DNA of 64,000 bases. Source: Lachnospiraceae bacterium C1.1. GTDB lineage: Bacteria; Bacillota; Clostridia; Lachnospirales; Lachnospiraceae. The notes beneath the pieces are model-generated. The model saw only the letters and a list, made by a program, of their open reading frames with translations, ran no database searches and was not told the DNA's origin. Made by a program: the position numbers and the translations under genes. How positions within the stretch are numbered: the first letter of the stretch is position 1; each line of letters starts with the position of its first letter. This document shows positions 8,283 to 16,274 of the stretch, in pieces. The stretch lies in contig JAUISW010000001.1 of the NCBI GenBank assembly GCA_030434875.1, forward strand, positions 631,501 through 695,500, written 5' to 3'.

Positions 8283-9218
8283 ATGAGTAATATAAAGAAC
8301 AGTGCATTGGAACTTATCGGGGGAACACCTTTACTTAAGATTAGCAGATATGCAGAAAAGAGAGAGATCAGGGAAGCGACGGTCCTTGCAAAGCTGGAGT
8401 ACCTGAATCCGGCAGGATCAGTCAAGGACAGGATCGCGCTTGCAATGATCGAGGATGCAGAAAAGAAAGGATTGTTAAAGCCGGGAGCAACAATTATTGA
8501 GCCTACCAGCGGAAATACAGGAATAGGACTCGCAGCTGTTGCAGCTGCAAAGGGCTATAAAGCTATTCTCACGCTGCCTGATACAATGAGTGTTGAGAGA
8601 AGAAATCTCCTCAGGGCTTATGGAGCAGAGCTTGTGCTCACGGAAGGCGCAAAGGGAATGAAGGGCGCTATTGCAAAGGCTGAGGAATTAAATAAAGAAA
8701 TAGAAGGTTCAGTGATCTTAGGACAGTTTGTAAATCCTGCAAATCCGGCAGTGCATAAGGCCACAACCGGACCCGAGATCTGGGAGCAGACAGATGGAAA
8801 GCTCGATATCTTTGTGGCAGGTGTAGGTACGGGCGGAACTATCACAGGTATCGGTGAATATCTGAAATCCAAGAATCCGGACATCAGGATCGTTGCAGTT
8901 GAGCCTGATGGAAGTCCTGTACTTTCAGAGGGAAAATCAGGAGCCCATAAGATTCAGGGAATCGGTGCAGGATTCGTTCCGGATGTACTTAACACAAAGG
9001 TATATGATGAAATAATAAGGATCACAAATGAAGATGCTTTTGCAGAGGGACGTACATTTGCAAGGTCAGAGGGCATCCTTGTGGGAATTTCCTCCGGTGC
9101 TGCATTAAAGGCTGCAGAGCTTCTTGCAAAACGTCCTGAAAACAAGGGCAAGACCATAGTAGCACTTCTGCCTGACTCAGGAGACAGATATCTTTCAACA
9201 CCTCTTTTTAGTGACTGA
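8283..9218 (+). CDS. cysK: Cysteine synthase (O-acetylserine sulfhydrylase)
   Basis: A 311-residue PLP enzyme, the usual family length, that makes L-cysteine from O-acetylserine and sulfide in the cytoplasm. The PLP lysine is Lys48 in NPAGSVKDR. The substrate loop is PTSGNTGIG, the phosphate-binding loop is GTGGTITG, and the C-terminal part has [10 protein letters not shown] and [12 protein letters not shown]. The ribosome binding site is AGGAGG, 8 bases before the ATG. A palindromic element precedes it and a long palindrome with a T-rich tail follows. It is the second cysteine synthase in this window, and is followed by two further PLP genes of sulfur amino acid metabolism. Confidence 0.95.
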   Translation: MSNIKNSALELIGGTPLLKISRYAEKREIREATVLAKLEYLNPAGSVKDRIALAMIEDAEKKGLLKPGATIIEPTSGNTGIGLAAVAAAKGYKAILTLPDTMSVERRNLLRAYGAELVLTEGAKGMKGAIAKAEELNKEIEGSVILGQFVNPANPAVHKATTGPEIWEQTDGKLDIFVAGVGTGGTITGIGEYLKSKNPDIRIVAVEPDGSPVLSEGKSGAHKIQGIGAGFVPDVLNTKVYDEIIRITNEDAFAEGRTFARSEGILVGISSGAALKAAELLAKRPENKGKTIVALLPDSGDRYLSTPLFSD

Positions 9219-9229
9219 GAGGAATATCC

Positions 9230-9286
9230 GTAACTGTTCGGGGTACAATGTCATTAAATTAATGACACTGGTACCTAAACAGTTAC
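9230..9286. repeat. Nested 57-bp palindrome between cysK and the C-S lyase gene (family A, copy 2)
   Basis: Outer arms are GTAACTGTT (9230-9238) and AACAGTTAC (9278-9286). Middle arms are GGGTAC and GGTACC. The inner arms are TGTCATTAA and TTAATGACA. The CTTTTTATT that follows at 9291 could let it act as a cysK terminator. The arms match the other family A elements. Confidence 0.7.
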
Positions 9287-9330
9287 AACACTTTTTATTA
9301 TGAACAGTTCCTTAGGCGAGGGCGTTGATT

Positions 9331-10524
9331 ATGGGAAAATACGATTTTGATAAAATTATAGACCGAAGGGGAACTGCCTGTATAAAGTACGATGGAAGGC
9401 GAAGAATGGGAAGGGACGATCTGCTCCCTATGTGGGTTGCGGATATGGACTTTGAGCTTCCGTCTGAAATAAAAGATGTATTACATGCAAGAGTGGATCA
9501 TGGGATTTTTGGATATACCGATCCGGATGATGCATATTTTGAAACCCTGGATAAATGGTTCCGGAAAAGATATAAAACCCCGATAAAAAAAGAATGGCTG
9601 GTGATAACACCCGGAATTGTCTATGCCATTGGGATTGCAATAAGGGCAGTAACTGAGAAGGGTGAGTCAGTTCTTATACAGGAGCCTGTTTATTATCCGT
9701 TCAGAGAGATAGTCGAAGATAACGACAGAGTATGTGTTTCAAATGACCTCGTATATATAAATGGAAGATATGAGATAGACTTTGAAGACCTCGAGGAAAA
9801 ATTAAAGAGACCTGAACTTAAGCTGATGGTGATATCGAGTCCCCATAATCCTGTTGGAAAAGTGTTCACAAGGGCGGAGCTTGAAAAAATTTCAAGACTC
9901 TGCCTTGAAAATAAAGTTGTGCTTTTTGCCGATGAAATACACTGTGACTTCATTTTCAAGGGCAGGGAATTTACACCATTTTTAAGTCTGGGCAGGGAAG
10001 ATACCGGGAACGTGATAGTGGCAACCTCTCCTGCGAAGTCCTTTAATATCCCTGGTTTCCAGATTTCAAATATTCTGATACCGGATAACGGGCTGAGATT
10101 AAAGTTCCGCAGACAGAACTCGGCAGCCGGTTACAGCCAGCCTAATCTCATGGGACTCACTGCCTGCAAAGCGGCCTATGATTTTGGCGGGGAATGGCTG
10201 GATGAGCTTAAAGATTATCTGGAGGGTAATTTATGCTTCCTCCGTGATTATCTAAGGGATAACATACCGGATGTAAAGCTTGTGGAGCCGGACGGAACTT
10301 ATCTTTTATGGCTGGATTTCAGTCAGGTAACGAATGACAGGACAGAGCTTAGGGATCTGATAGTGGAAAAGGCAAGGCTCTGGCTTGATGCAGGAAGGAT
10401 ATTCGGAGGAAATTCAGACCTGTTTGAGCGGATAAATATAGCAGTTCCAAGGGCAGTACTGAAAGAAGCACTGGAAAGACTAAAAGTAGCTATTCAGCAG
10501 CGCGAAGCACTTGCTGCTGAGTGA
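9331..10524 (+). CDS. MalY/PatB family PLP enzyme (cystathionine beta-lyase-type C-S lyase or aminotransferase)
   Basis: A 397-residue class I/II aminotransferase-fold enzyme. Family marks are MGRDDLLPMWVADMDF at the start, TPGIVYAIG, ISSPHNPVGKVF, FADEIHCDF, and the PLP lysine Lys236 in SPAKSFNIPG. MalY/PatB members cleave cystathionine or cysteine C-S bonds; some act as aminotransferases. Lying between cysK and a cystathionine synthase/lyase favours the C-S lyase role. The ATG at 9331 is preferred over a TTG at 9325. The last codons (IQQREALAAE) are encoded by a family A repeat, which suggests that a repeat insertion reshaped the C-terminus. Confidence 0.88.
   Translation: MGKYDFDKIIDRRGTACIKYDGRRRMGRDDLLPMWVADMDFELPSEIKDVLHARVDHGIFGYTDPDDAYFETLDKWFRKRYKTPIKKEWLVITPGIVYAIGIAIRAVTEKGESVLIQEPVYYPFREIVEDNDRVCVSNDLVYINGRYEIDFEDLEEKLKRPELKLMVISSPHNPVGKVFTRAELEKISRLCLENKVVLFADEIHCDFIFKGREFTPFLSLGREDTGNVIVATSPAKSFNIPGFQISNILIPDNGLRLKFRRQNSAAGYSQPNLMGLTACKAAYDFGGEWLDELKDYLEGNLCFLRDYLRDNIPDVKLVEPDGTYLLWLDFSQVTNDRTELRDLIVEKARLWLDAGRIFGGNSDLFERINIAVPRAVLKEALERLKVAIQQREALAAE
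10491..10518. repeat. Family A repeat segment inside the 3' end of the C-S lyase gene (copy 3)
   Basis: TATTCAGCAGCGCGAAGCAC is nearly identical to 14936-14955, and its first part matches 8222-8238. The segment encodes the final residues of the upstream protein, and CAGCAGC can pair with GCTGCTG. Confidence 0.6.
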
Positions 10525-10551
10525 CTGCCCAATAACCCAAAGTAGCAAAAG

Positions 10552-10591
10552 TGCCGCCCCGAAATTTCAATGCCGATAGGCCTCGGGGCGG
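10552..10591 (+). terminator. GC-rich hairpin upstream of the cystathionine synthase/lyase gene
   Basis: GCCGCCCCGA near 10552 pairs with TCGGGGCGGC ending near 10591. There is no T-run (TTAACT follows), so it may be a weak terminator or a leader structure. A family A segment, TAACTGTTCAGGGTACCTGAAAAGTTA (10594-10620), comes directly after. Confidence 0.55.
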
Positions 10592-10593
10592 CT

Positions 10594-10620
10594 TAACTGT
10601 TCAGGGTACCTGAAAAGTTA
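10594..10620. repeat. Family A palindromic element (copy 4) upstream of the cystathionine synthase/lyase gene
   Basis: TAACTGTTCAGGTACC-type arms: TAACTGTTCAGGG pairs with CCTGAAAAGTTA apart from one or two positions. It lies about 30 bases before the GTG start of the next gene, in the same relative place as copy 1 before cysK. Confidence 0.6.
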
Positions 10621-10652
10621 CGACTAAAAAATGCATTGGAGGATCATAAAGA

Positions 10653-11819
10653 GTGAGCTGGGATGTAAGCATTGAAACGAAGTGTCAGGGGATGAATCTT
10701 GATATAGAAGATAAATATCACGCAATAAGTTTCCCTATATATCAGACGGCAACCTTTTCAAGAAGCAGGCTGGGAGAGACCAGCGGCTTTGATTATACGA
10801 GACAGTCGAATCCTACAAGAAGCCAGTTGGAAAGTGTTGTGGCAGGGCTGGAAAATGCAGATTCTGCAATAGCTTTTGCCAGCGGCATGGCAGCGATCAC
10901 TGCAGTACTGAATCTTTTTGAACCGGGGGATCATATATTGGTAGATGTTGATCTTTATGGCGGTTCGGTACGGCTTTTTAATGATGTCTTTCACAGATAC
11001 GGAATAGAGTTTGAGACAATTGACTGCAGCAGCGGGAATGTGGAAGACTATATCAGGGAAAACACAAAGGCTGTTTATCTGGAGACACCGACTAATCCGA
11101 TGATGCATGTGACAGATATTGAGGAGTTGTCAGAAAAACTCAGGGGAAAAGGAATACTGCTGATCGTTGATAATACGTTTCTTTCGCCGTATTTTCAGAA
11201 CCCACTTGATCTCGGGGCGGATATAGTGATTCACAGTGGAACGAAATTTATCGGAGGACATCATGACACCATAGGCGGTTTTGTAGCTGTAAATGATGAA
11301 AAGCTGGATGAACGTATCCGTACAACTCTTAAGACCACAGGCGCCGGGCTTGCGCCTTTTGACAGCTGGCTATTGCTGAGGGGGATCAGGACACTGGCGG
11401 TCAGGATGGAGAGGGCAGCCGGGAATGCCCTTAAACTTGCAGAATATTTTGAAAAGTCACCTTATGTAACTAAGGTAATATATCCTGGTCTGGAAAGTCA
11501 CAGCGGATATGGGATAATGAAAAAGCAGGCGCGGGGATTCGGGGCAATGATAAGTTTTGAAGTCCCTTCCCGTGAATTTGCAGTAGAAGTCCTTAATAAC
11601 GTTGAGCTGATATATTTTGCAGAAAGCCTCGGAGGAACCGAGACCCTGATCACATATCCCATAACCCAGACCCATGCAGAGCTTCCTAAGGAACTACTTG
11701 AAAGGAACAATATAACAGACAGACTTTTGAGACTCTCTGTCGGGATCGAGGGCATTGATGACCTTATAAAAGAATTTGACAGGGTATTTAGGATCGCAGA
11801 CGAAAAAACAAGTAATTGA
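10653..11819 (+). CDS. Trans-sulfuration PLP enzyme (cystathionine gamma-synthase/lyase family)
   Basis: A 388-residue Cys/Met metabolism enzyme of normal length. It shows PIYQTATFS and FDYTRQSNPTR (phosphate contacts), FASGMAAITAVL, ETPTNPMM, VDNTFLSPY and the PLP lysine Lys198 in HSGTKFIGGHHD. The C-terminal part has SLGGTETLITYP. The family includes MetB, MetC, MccB and O-acetylhomoserine enzymes, and motifs alone do not separate them. Its neighbours cysK and the C-S lyase suggest cystathionine chemistry. The start is GTG at 10653, with GGAGG 10 bases upstream. A terminator follows at 11824-11863. Confidence 0.9.
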   Translation: MSWDVSIETKCQGMNLDIEDKYHAISFPIYQTATFSRSRLGETSGFDYTRQSNPTRSQLESVVAGLENADSAIAFASGMAAITAVLNLFEPGDHILVDVDLYGGSVRLFNDVFHRYGIEFETIDCSSGNVEDYIRENTKAVYLETPTNPMMHVTDIEELSEKLRGKGILLIVDNTFLSPYFQNPLDLGADIVIHSGTKFIGGHHDTIGGFVAVNDEKLDERIRTTLKTTGAGLAPFDSWLLLRGIRTLAVRMERAAGNALKLAEYFEKSPYVTKVIYPGLESHSGYGIMKKQARGFGAMISFEVPSREFAVEVLNNVELIYFAESLGGTETLITYPITQTHAELPKELLERNNITDRLLRLSVGIEGIDDLIKEFDRVFRIADEKTSN

Positions 11820-11823
11820 ATTC

Positions 11824-11865
11824 ATATATCCCTTGGAGAAGATTTTCTCCGGGGGATATTTTATA
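11824..11865 (+). terminator. Rho-independent terminator after the trans-sulfuration gene
   Basis: ATATCCCTTGGAGAA pairs with TTCTCCGGGGGATAT across a short GATT loop, followed by TTTATATT. It closes the sulfur amino acid block. Confidence 0.75.
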
Positions 11866-12012
11866 TTGAATATTCATTCGGTGGTTGAATATAAGTCATG
11901 GTCATGCGATAATTATACTCAATAACGGAATTAAATTCTGATTCTGATATCAATAATCCTGTAACAGAATTTATCAGAAATAAAACATGTGTTTAAAGAG
12001 GGGGGTTTATTT

Positions 12013-13611
12013 ATGAGGAAAAGAATTTTAACTTTACTAATGGTTTCAGCTATGACGATTTCAACTGCCGGATGCGGTGCGGGAAGTTCTGCAGGCAATG
12101 TAGGACAAAAGCCGGGTGAGATTCCGACGGAGGCTTCGACAGAGATTTCGGAGGCAGCTTCAGAGACGGCTTCAACGGAAAGCAGTGTGGAAACGGAAGG
12201 GACGGAATCTTCCGGAGTGTCAGAAACACCTTCAGAGGCATCGGATGAAATGCTTAAGGAAATAGCGGAGGAAAATGCACCTGACATTGATATTTCAGGA
12301 TGTGATACCTTTACGCAGATTGTTGATAAGAAGCTTACAGACGGCATGGGATATGCCAATGAAAAAATCGGTGATACCGATGTGCTTCTTGTAAGCAGCG
12401 GAACTTATGATAATCTTGATGGGAATATTGCGGCAATCGATGCGGCAGTTTTTGCTTATGATAAGGATGGAGTTCCCTTTGAAGTTGGAAAAGTTACTGC
12501 GGGAGGCACGGCATATCCTCTTGCTGTCAAGGATGGCATATTATATGTAGGAAGCAATCACTGGGGCATTAAATATACGATTAAGGACGGCAGTCTTGTT
12601 ATTGCTGAAAAGGCAGCGGTTGAATATGATACGGATGGAAATGAAAACTATTTTTATGAGGCAGCTGACGGGGCAGAAGGAGATCCTGAGACAAAATTCC
12701 AGGATTTCTTTAATGAGATCGGAGAGGCAACAGTTATAAATTTCCAGCCGGTCGGGGAGGTTACCCTGGATGCAGATAACTCTGACCAGACCTTTGAGGG
12801 AGCGAAAGTAAGCTATCTCGGTCCACAGGGAACTTATACAGAAGAGGCTGCACAGCTTTTTTTTTATGATACAGACGATTTCCTTCCGGAAGAAACTGTA
12901 GACGATGCGATAGAGGATGTTGTAAATGGTGATGCTGATTATGCAGTGATTCCGCAGGAAAATACATTGGGCGGGGCTGTGACAAATTATGTGGATGCCC
13001 TTATCAGGCAGGATCAGGCGTATGTCGTGGGAGAAGTCATTTTACCTATAAGCCAGACACTGATGGGGATTCCCGGGAGTTCACTGAAAGATATACGCAC
13101 TGTCTGCTCTCATGCGCAGGGACTGGCTCAAAGCGCAGAGTGGAGAAAAGAGAACCTTCCGGATGCAGAAACAGAGGAGAAGGAAAGCACAGCCGCTGCA
13201 GCTAAATATGTATCTGAAACAGCTGATAAATCTGTTGCTGCAGTTGCGGCACCCGGTGCGGCAAAACTATATGGACTTACTGTTCTTGCAGAAAATGTAC
13301 AGATAACGGATACAAATAAAACCCGCTTTTATGTCCTGTCAACGAAGCCGCTTAATGATACGGGGAAAACCCGTGCAGTGCTTGTAGCAACCTGTGGGGC
13401 AGAGCAGATAGATGATATTATTGTGGAGCTTCATGATACAGGATTAGAATTTGTGTCGATTCATGACAGACCGGAAGGCAGCAAACTCGGGATGTATAAT
13501 TACATCATTGAAGTTGCCGGTGAAAATGGGATCACAGAGGATGAAATAAAAATTATCGAAGGTATTGATAATGTCCGTTATCTTGGCAGTTTCGATCCTG
13601 TTGAAAAATGA
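12013..13611 (+). CDS. Secreted lipoprotein with prephenate dehydratase and ACT domains
   Basis: A 532-residue predicted lipoprotein. It has a Lys/Arg start, a hydrophobic stretch and lipobox STAGC with Cys21, then a Ser/Thr/Glu-rich linker (about 25-75). An uncharacterised domain spans about 90-250. From about residue 266 it reads as prephenate dehydratase: YLGPQGTYTEEAAQ, a PQENTLGGAV motif close to the family's PIENS..G, and the catalytic TRF at 437-439. An ACT-like end follows (VLVATCGAE, then SIHDRP near residue 485, like the ESRP phenylalanine-sensing motif). Prephenate dehydratases are normally cytoplasmic, so export of this module is odd. It may be an outside enzyme or a binding/sensor use of the fold. 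ATG 12013 follows GAGGGGG; an upstream GTG at 11989 would extend the signal peptide. Confidence 0.8.
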   Translation: MRKRILTLLMVSAMTISTAGCGAGSSAGNVGQKPGEIPTEASTEISEAASETASTESSVETEGTESSGVSETPSEASDEMLKEIAEENAPDIDISGCDTFTQIVDKKLTDGMGYANEKIGDTDVLLVSSGTYDNLDGNIAAIDAAVFAYDKDGVPFEVGKVTAGGTAYPLAVKDGILYVGSNHWGIKYTIKDGSLVIAEKAAVEYDTDGNENYFYEAADGAEGDPETKFQDFFNEIGEATVINFQPVGEVTLDADNSDQTFEGAKVSYLGPQGTYTEEAAQLFFYDTDDFLPEETVDDAIEDVVNGDADYAVIPQENTLGGAVTNYVDALIRQDQAYVVGEVILPISQTLMGIPGSSLKDIRTVCSHAQGLAQSAEWRKENLPDAETEEKESTAAAAKYVSETADKSVAAVAAPGAAKLYGLTVLAENVQITDTNKTRFYVLSTKPLNDTGKTRAVLVATCGAEQIDDIIVELHDTGLEFVSIHDRPEGSKLGMYNYIIEVAGENGITEDEIKIIEGIDNVRYLGSFDPVEK

Positions 13612-13666
13612 ATATTATGGTTACTTTTATGGAAAGCTTGTAATTTTTGATATGAATATGGCATTT

Positions 13667-14866
13667 ATGAAAAAATATTTGACACTGGTGCTCTGTCTTG
13701 TTTTTTTATTTTTCCCGGCAGAAGATCTTTATGCAGAAGATGAAGACCTGCGGCAATATGCACACGGAGTCAGCTATATAGAAAATCCGCAAAAGGGACT
13801 GGGTTATATCATATGGTCTGATGCATATAAAAAGGGAATTGCAAAAGATGGAAGCTGGACACATGATGTCTATTCCGCCAAAATAAAACTGAAAAATCCA
13901 AAAATCAGGAAAGTACGGAGGATCGTCAGGGCAGATGAGGCTCAGGAACCGGCAAGTGCAGCATCAACGGATGACGGAAATATCATCGTAACCTTTGAAG
14001 ATGGAAACGACGCAGGTGACTATGAACTTGCCCAGAGATTTGTGATCTTAAACAGCAAATTAAAAAAAATAAAAAAGTATCCGCAGACAATAGCATTGGG
14101 CGGACATTCGGGACATGCTGTAAGCACGGGTAACCACCATCTGGTCTTTTGGAGTGAAGGATGGGTTCAGGGTGGCGGAGTAGACGGACTTGGAAGCGGA
14201 GATGATCTTTATCTGACATCAATGGATTCTGACGGCGAAAACATGCATACCATAGAAGTAAGTAAAAGTGAAAAATACAGGGACTGGTGGCCGCTGGCAG
14301 CAGCCTCTGACACGAAAGCGCTGCTTGTATGGCAGCGTTATGTGGATGGTGAGGACTATGCTGAAATAAAATTCGACATTTACGATCCCACGAGCGGGAA
14401 GTTAAAGAGCCGTTCAGAAAACTCAAGGGAGAATGACCTGTCAGACATCAGGGCAAGATATTATTGTTATAATGTCGCGTATTTAGAGAAAAGCAGGCTT
14501 TTTGCCCTGAATATATCCTGTGAGGACGGTGGTGGAGTTATCCTTCTGATCGATGAGGAAGGAAGGGTTAAGAAACGTATCAGCGGATGTGGATCGTTTG
14601 TAAGGGAAGCTGCTCCGGCAGTCATAGAAAAAGATAAAACGGAATTATACTATCCTGTTGGGAATGATCAGGTAGAATGTGTCAGCCTTGACTCGGATTA
14701 CAATGCTGCACACAGCTTTTATTCTACAGGCTTTAACTGGTCATATTGCGGTACGGCAGGATTTGTTGACAGCAATGGCAAGGTCTGGTTTGCGGCACTT
14801 GATACCGACCATTTCAGAAAGGGAAAGAAGAGCCTGAAACTTATTGGAATTGTTCATGATGCATGA
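13667..14866 (+). CDS. Secreted protein of unknown function, possibly beta-propeller
   Basis: About 399 residues with a typical signal peptide (MKKYLTLVLCLVFLFFPAEDLYAED) and no lipobox. The mature part shows repeated short stretches ending in aromatic or Asp turns (YIIWSDAY, LVFWSEGW, LLVWQRYV, VWFAALDTD), suggesting a beta-propeller or similar all-beta fold; this is inference. No family was recognised. It lies 55 bases after the lipoprotein with the prephenate dehydratase domain and may be co-transcribed. In-frame ATGs also occur at 13652 and 13658, and no start has a clear ribosome binding site; 13667 gives the cleanest signal peptide. Confidence 0.65.
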   Translation: MKKYLTLVLCLVFLFFPAEDLYAEDEDLRQYAHGVSYIENPQKGLGYIIWSDAYKKGIAKDGSWTHDVYSAKIKLKNPKIRKVRRIVRADEAQEPASAASTDDGNIIVTFEDGNDAGDYELAQRFVILNSKLKKIKKYPQTIALGGHSGHAVSTGNHHLVFWSEGWVQGGGVDGLGSGDDLYLTSMDSDGENMHTIEVSKSEKYRDWWPLAAASDTKALLVWQRYVDGEDYAEIKFDIYDPTSGKLKSRSENSRENDLSDIRARYYCYNVAYLEKSRLFALNISCEDGGGVILLIDEEGRVKKRISGCGSFVREAAPAVIEKDKTELYYPVGNDQVECVSLDSDYNAAHSFYSTGFNWSYCGTAGFVDSNGKVWFAALDTDHFRKGKKSLKLIGIVHDA

Positions 14867-14917
14867 TCGGTTTTAAAATAACATTGCCAGTGTGATGACA
14901 TATTCACGATTTGATTA

Positions 14918-14986
14918 AGGAACTGTCGATGTAACTATTCAGCAGCGCGAAGCACTCGCTGCTTTGGGTTACTATCTACAGTTCCT
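14918..14986. repeat. Family A palindromic element (copy 5)
   Basis: The outer arms AGGAACTGT and ACAGTTCCT enclose GTAAC...GTTAC. They surround TATTCAGCAGCGCGAAGCAC, which is shared with copy 3, and AGCAGCG/CGCTGCT can pair inside. It lies in the gap between the secreted protein gene and the convergent peptide gene and contains no ORF of its own. Confidence 0.65.
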
Positions 14987-15035
14987 AAAGGTGAACGGGT
15001 CAGTACACTGGCTGGCATGTGTAAAATGTCTGCGA

Positions 15036-15284
15036 TTACATATTGTATTTTATGACCATCTGATCCACAAAACTGCTAAGAGCCGTATTTGCTGCATCAA
15101 GGGCAGACTGGTTAAATTGTTTGACTGCCGCACTTTTTTCCAGATTTATCACATTACTGGTCAGATTTTTCCAGATGGCAAGATCCTGCTGATCAAGGTA
15201 TGATGCATCAAAATTTTCGCAGGTTCCTCCGGAAACCTGTCCAAGTTCATCAATTGTAAGTTCCATGTCTTTTAAGTTTTTCAT
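15036..15284 (-). CDS. Small peptide with double-glycine leader (bacteriocin-like precursor)
   Basis: An 82-residue product with a leader of the double-glycine class: MKNLKDMELTIDELGQVSGG, with the Glu/Leu pattern LTIDELGQVSGG used by ABC transporters with C39 peptidase domains. Cleavage after GG would release about 62 residues with a single Cys near its start. The ribosome binding site GGAGG lies 7 bases before the ATG. An in-frame upstream ATG at 15308 would add eight residues. No peptidase-transporter, modification enzyme or immunity gene is nearby, so processing would have to be in trans. It may be a bacteriocin, a signalling peptide or another exported small protein. Confidence 0.65.
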   Translation of the reverse strand: MKNLKDMELTIDELGQVSGGTCENFDASYLDQQDLAIWKNLTSNVINLEKSAAVKQFNQSALDAANTALSSFVDQMVIKYNM

Positions 15285-15316
15285 AAACACCCTCCGTGTG
15301 ATAAACAATTAATTTA

Positions 15317-15370
15317 TGATTCCGGGAGGATTGTGGGAGTGCGAAGCACGAAACAATCCTCCCGGAATCA
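15317..15370. terminator. Strong hairpin upstream of the double-glycine peptide gene
   Basis: TGATTCCGGGAGGATTGT (15317-15334) pairs perfectly with 15353-15370; the loop contains an inner GTGC/GCAC stem. It lies downstream of the chemoreceptor remnant and about 30 bases upstream of the peptide start on the minus strand, so it may be a terminator between them or a leader structure. It lacks a long T-run. Confidence 0.55.
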
Positions 15371-15432
15371 TTTTGCACTATAACCATTTATACGTCAGGT
15401 GCAGATTAAAGGTATAATTTTTTTTTAAATAT

Positions 15433-15466
15433 TTTCCCCCTTGAAGAATTTTTTTCAAGGGGGAAA
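15433..15466. terminator. Hairpin just past the chemoreceptor remnant
   Basis: TTTCCCCCTTGAA (15433-15445) pairs with TTCAAGGGGGAAA (15454-15466). It lies about 20 bases beyond the minus-strand stop of the chemoreceptor fragment, the expected place for its terminator, although the T-run on that strand is poor. Confidence 0.5.
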
Positions 15467-15485
15467 GGAATAAGATTTGTTTTTT

Positions 15486-15852
15486 TTAGAATTTGAAGTA
15501 GCTTATTTCCGAATTAAGGCTGTTGGCAAGTGTCTTTAACCGTTCTGTTGCTTCCGATATGCTCTGGAATGTATTGCTGAGTTCCTGTGTTGCAGCATTT
15601 GTTTCCTCTGCTGATGCGGCATTTTCCTCAGAAATTGCAGAAAGATCCTCGATCATGGATGACAGATTGGATTTCGCCTCATTAAGGGAATTTACCATAT
15701 CGGATATTTCATTGGAACTTTCAGAAACGCTCTTGACAATCTTTGCCATTTTTTCCATATGCATCCTGGTAGATTCAAGCTGTTCTGACTGTTTGGAAAA
15801 ATTATCATTCAGGCTTTCCATAACCACTACGGACTTATCGGAGTTATAAAGT
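15486..15852 (-). pseudogene. Methyl-accepting chemotaxis protein, C-terminal remnant
   Basis: About 120 codons of a chemoreceptor signalling domain. It has heptad-rich coiled coil with the C-terminal adaptation-region motif SEENAASAEETNAATQELS and the ending LNSEISYFKF. The frame is open upstream of any ATG (NSDKSVVVMESL) and stops where an IS200/IS605-type element begins near 15855. There is no membrane or sensor part, and the missing 5' end is not found on the far side of the element. The remnant shows that the genome encodes chemotaxis receptors, in line with cheR at 34652. Confidence 0.8.
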
Positions 15853-15878
15853 AAATTTTAGCTTAACGTAGGCGAAAA

Positions 15879-15898
15879 CCCGCAGGCTCGCCTGTGGG
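15879..15898. repeat. Left-end hairpin of the IS200/IS605 element
   Basis: CCCGCAGG pairs with CCTGTGGG across a CTCG loop, with one G-T pair. It is the presumed TnpA recognition hairpin at the left end. Confidence 0.75.
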
Positions 15899-15929
15899 AT
15901 GAAGCCGTTTTCTTTTTGACACATTTGAA

Positions 15930-16274
15930 ATGAGATATTGTATAGTGTCAACCGATACCGGTGAGGTTCTTGATGATGCTCAGGGGTATGGTTATAAAAC
16001 AGCACAAAAGGCATATGCCGCTTTTGCATATAAAAATAGAGACAAGAATAAAGACAAGGAGCATCTTGCAAAAAAGCGACATATTGAACAATGGATGGAA
16101 AAGAACAAGCCTTTTGTAAAACTGATGGATTCCTATGCATTTGAGATTGCTAAAGGTACAATGGCTCCCGACGATAAATTTGATGCAAAGTTTGTGAGAA
16201 ATCTTTTAAGAGGAGAAAGTTTGGAACCCGATTTTACAGCTGGTGAATTATTGAAAGTATGGAGGGGCAGATAG
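15930..16274 (+). CDS. Unknown IS-borne accessory protein (114 aa)
   Basis: A 114-residue, mostly charged protein. The N-terminal part (YCIVSTDTGEVLDDAQGYGYKTAQKAYAAF) resembles a small beta-alpha module, and the middle is very Lys-rich. No family was recognised. Its stop is immediately followed by the ATG of the ribbon-helix-helix gene, so the two are translationally coupled and ride inside the insertion element. The role is unknown; control of transposition or DNA binding alongside the next protein is a guess. Confidence 0.65.
   Translation: MRYCIVSTDTGEVLDDAQGYGYKTAQKAYAAFAYKNRDKNKDKEHLAKKRHIEQWMEKNKPFVKLMDSYAFEIAKGTMAPDDKFDAKFVRNLLRGESLEPDFTAGELLKVWRGR

Noticed and set aside
14964..15203. 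79-codon + strand frame antisense to the double-glycine peptide
   Set aside because: Overlaps a family A repeat, has no ribosome binding site, and the minus-strand peptide has a better start and a recognisable leader.
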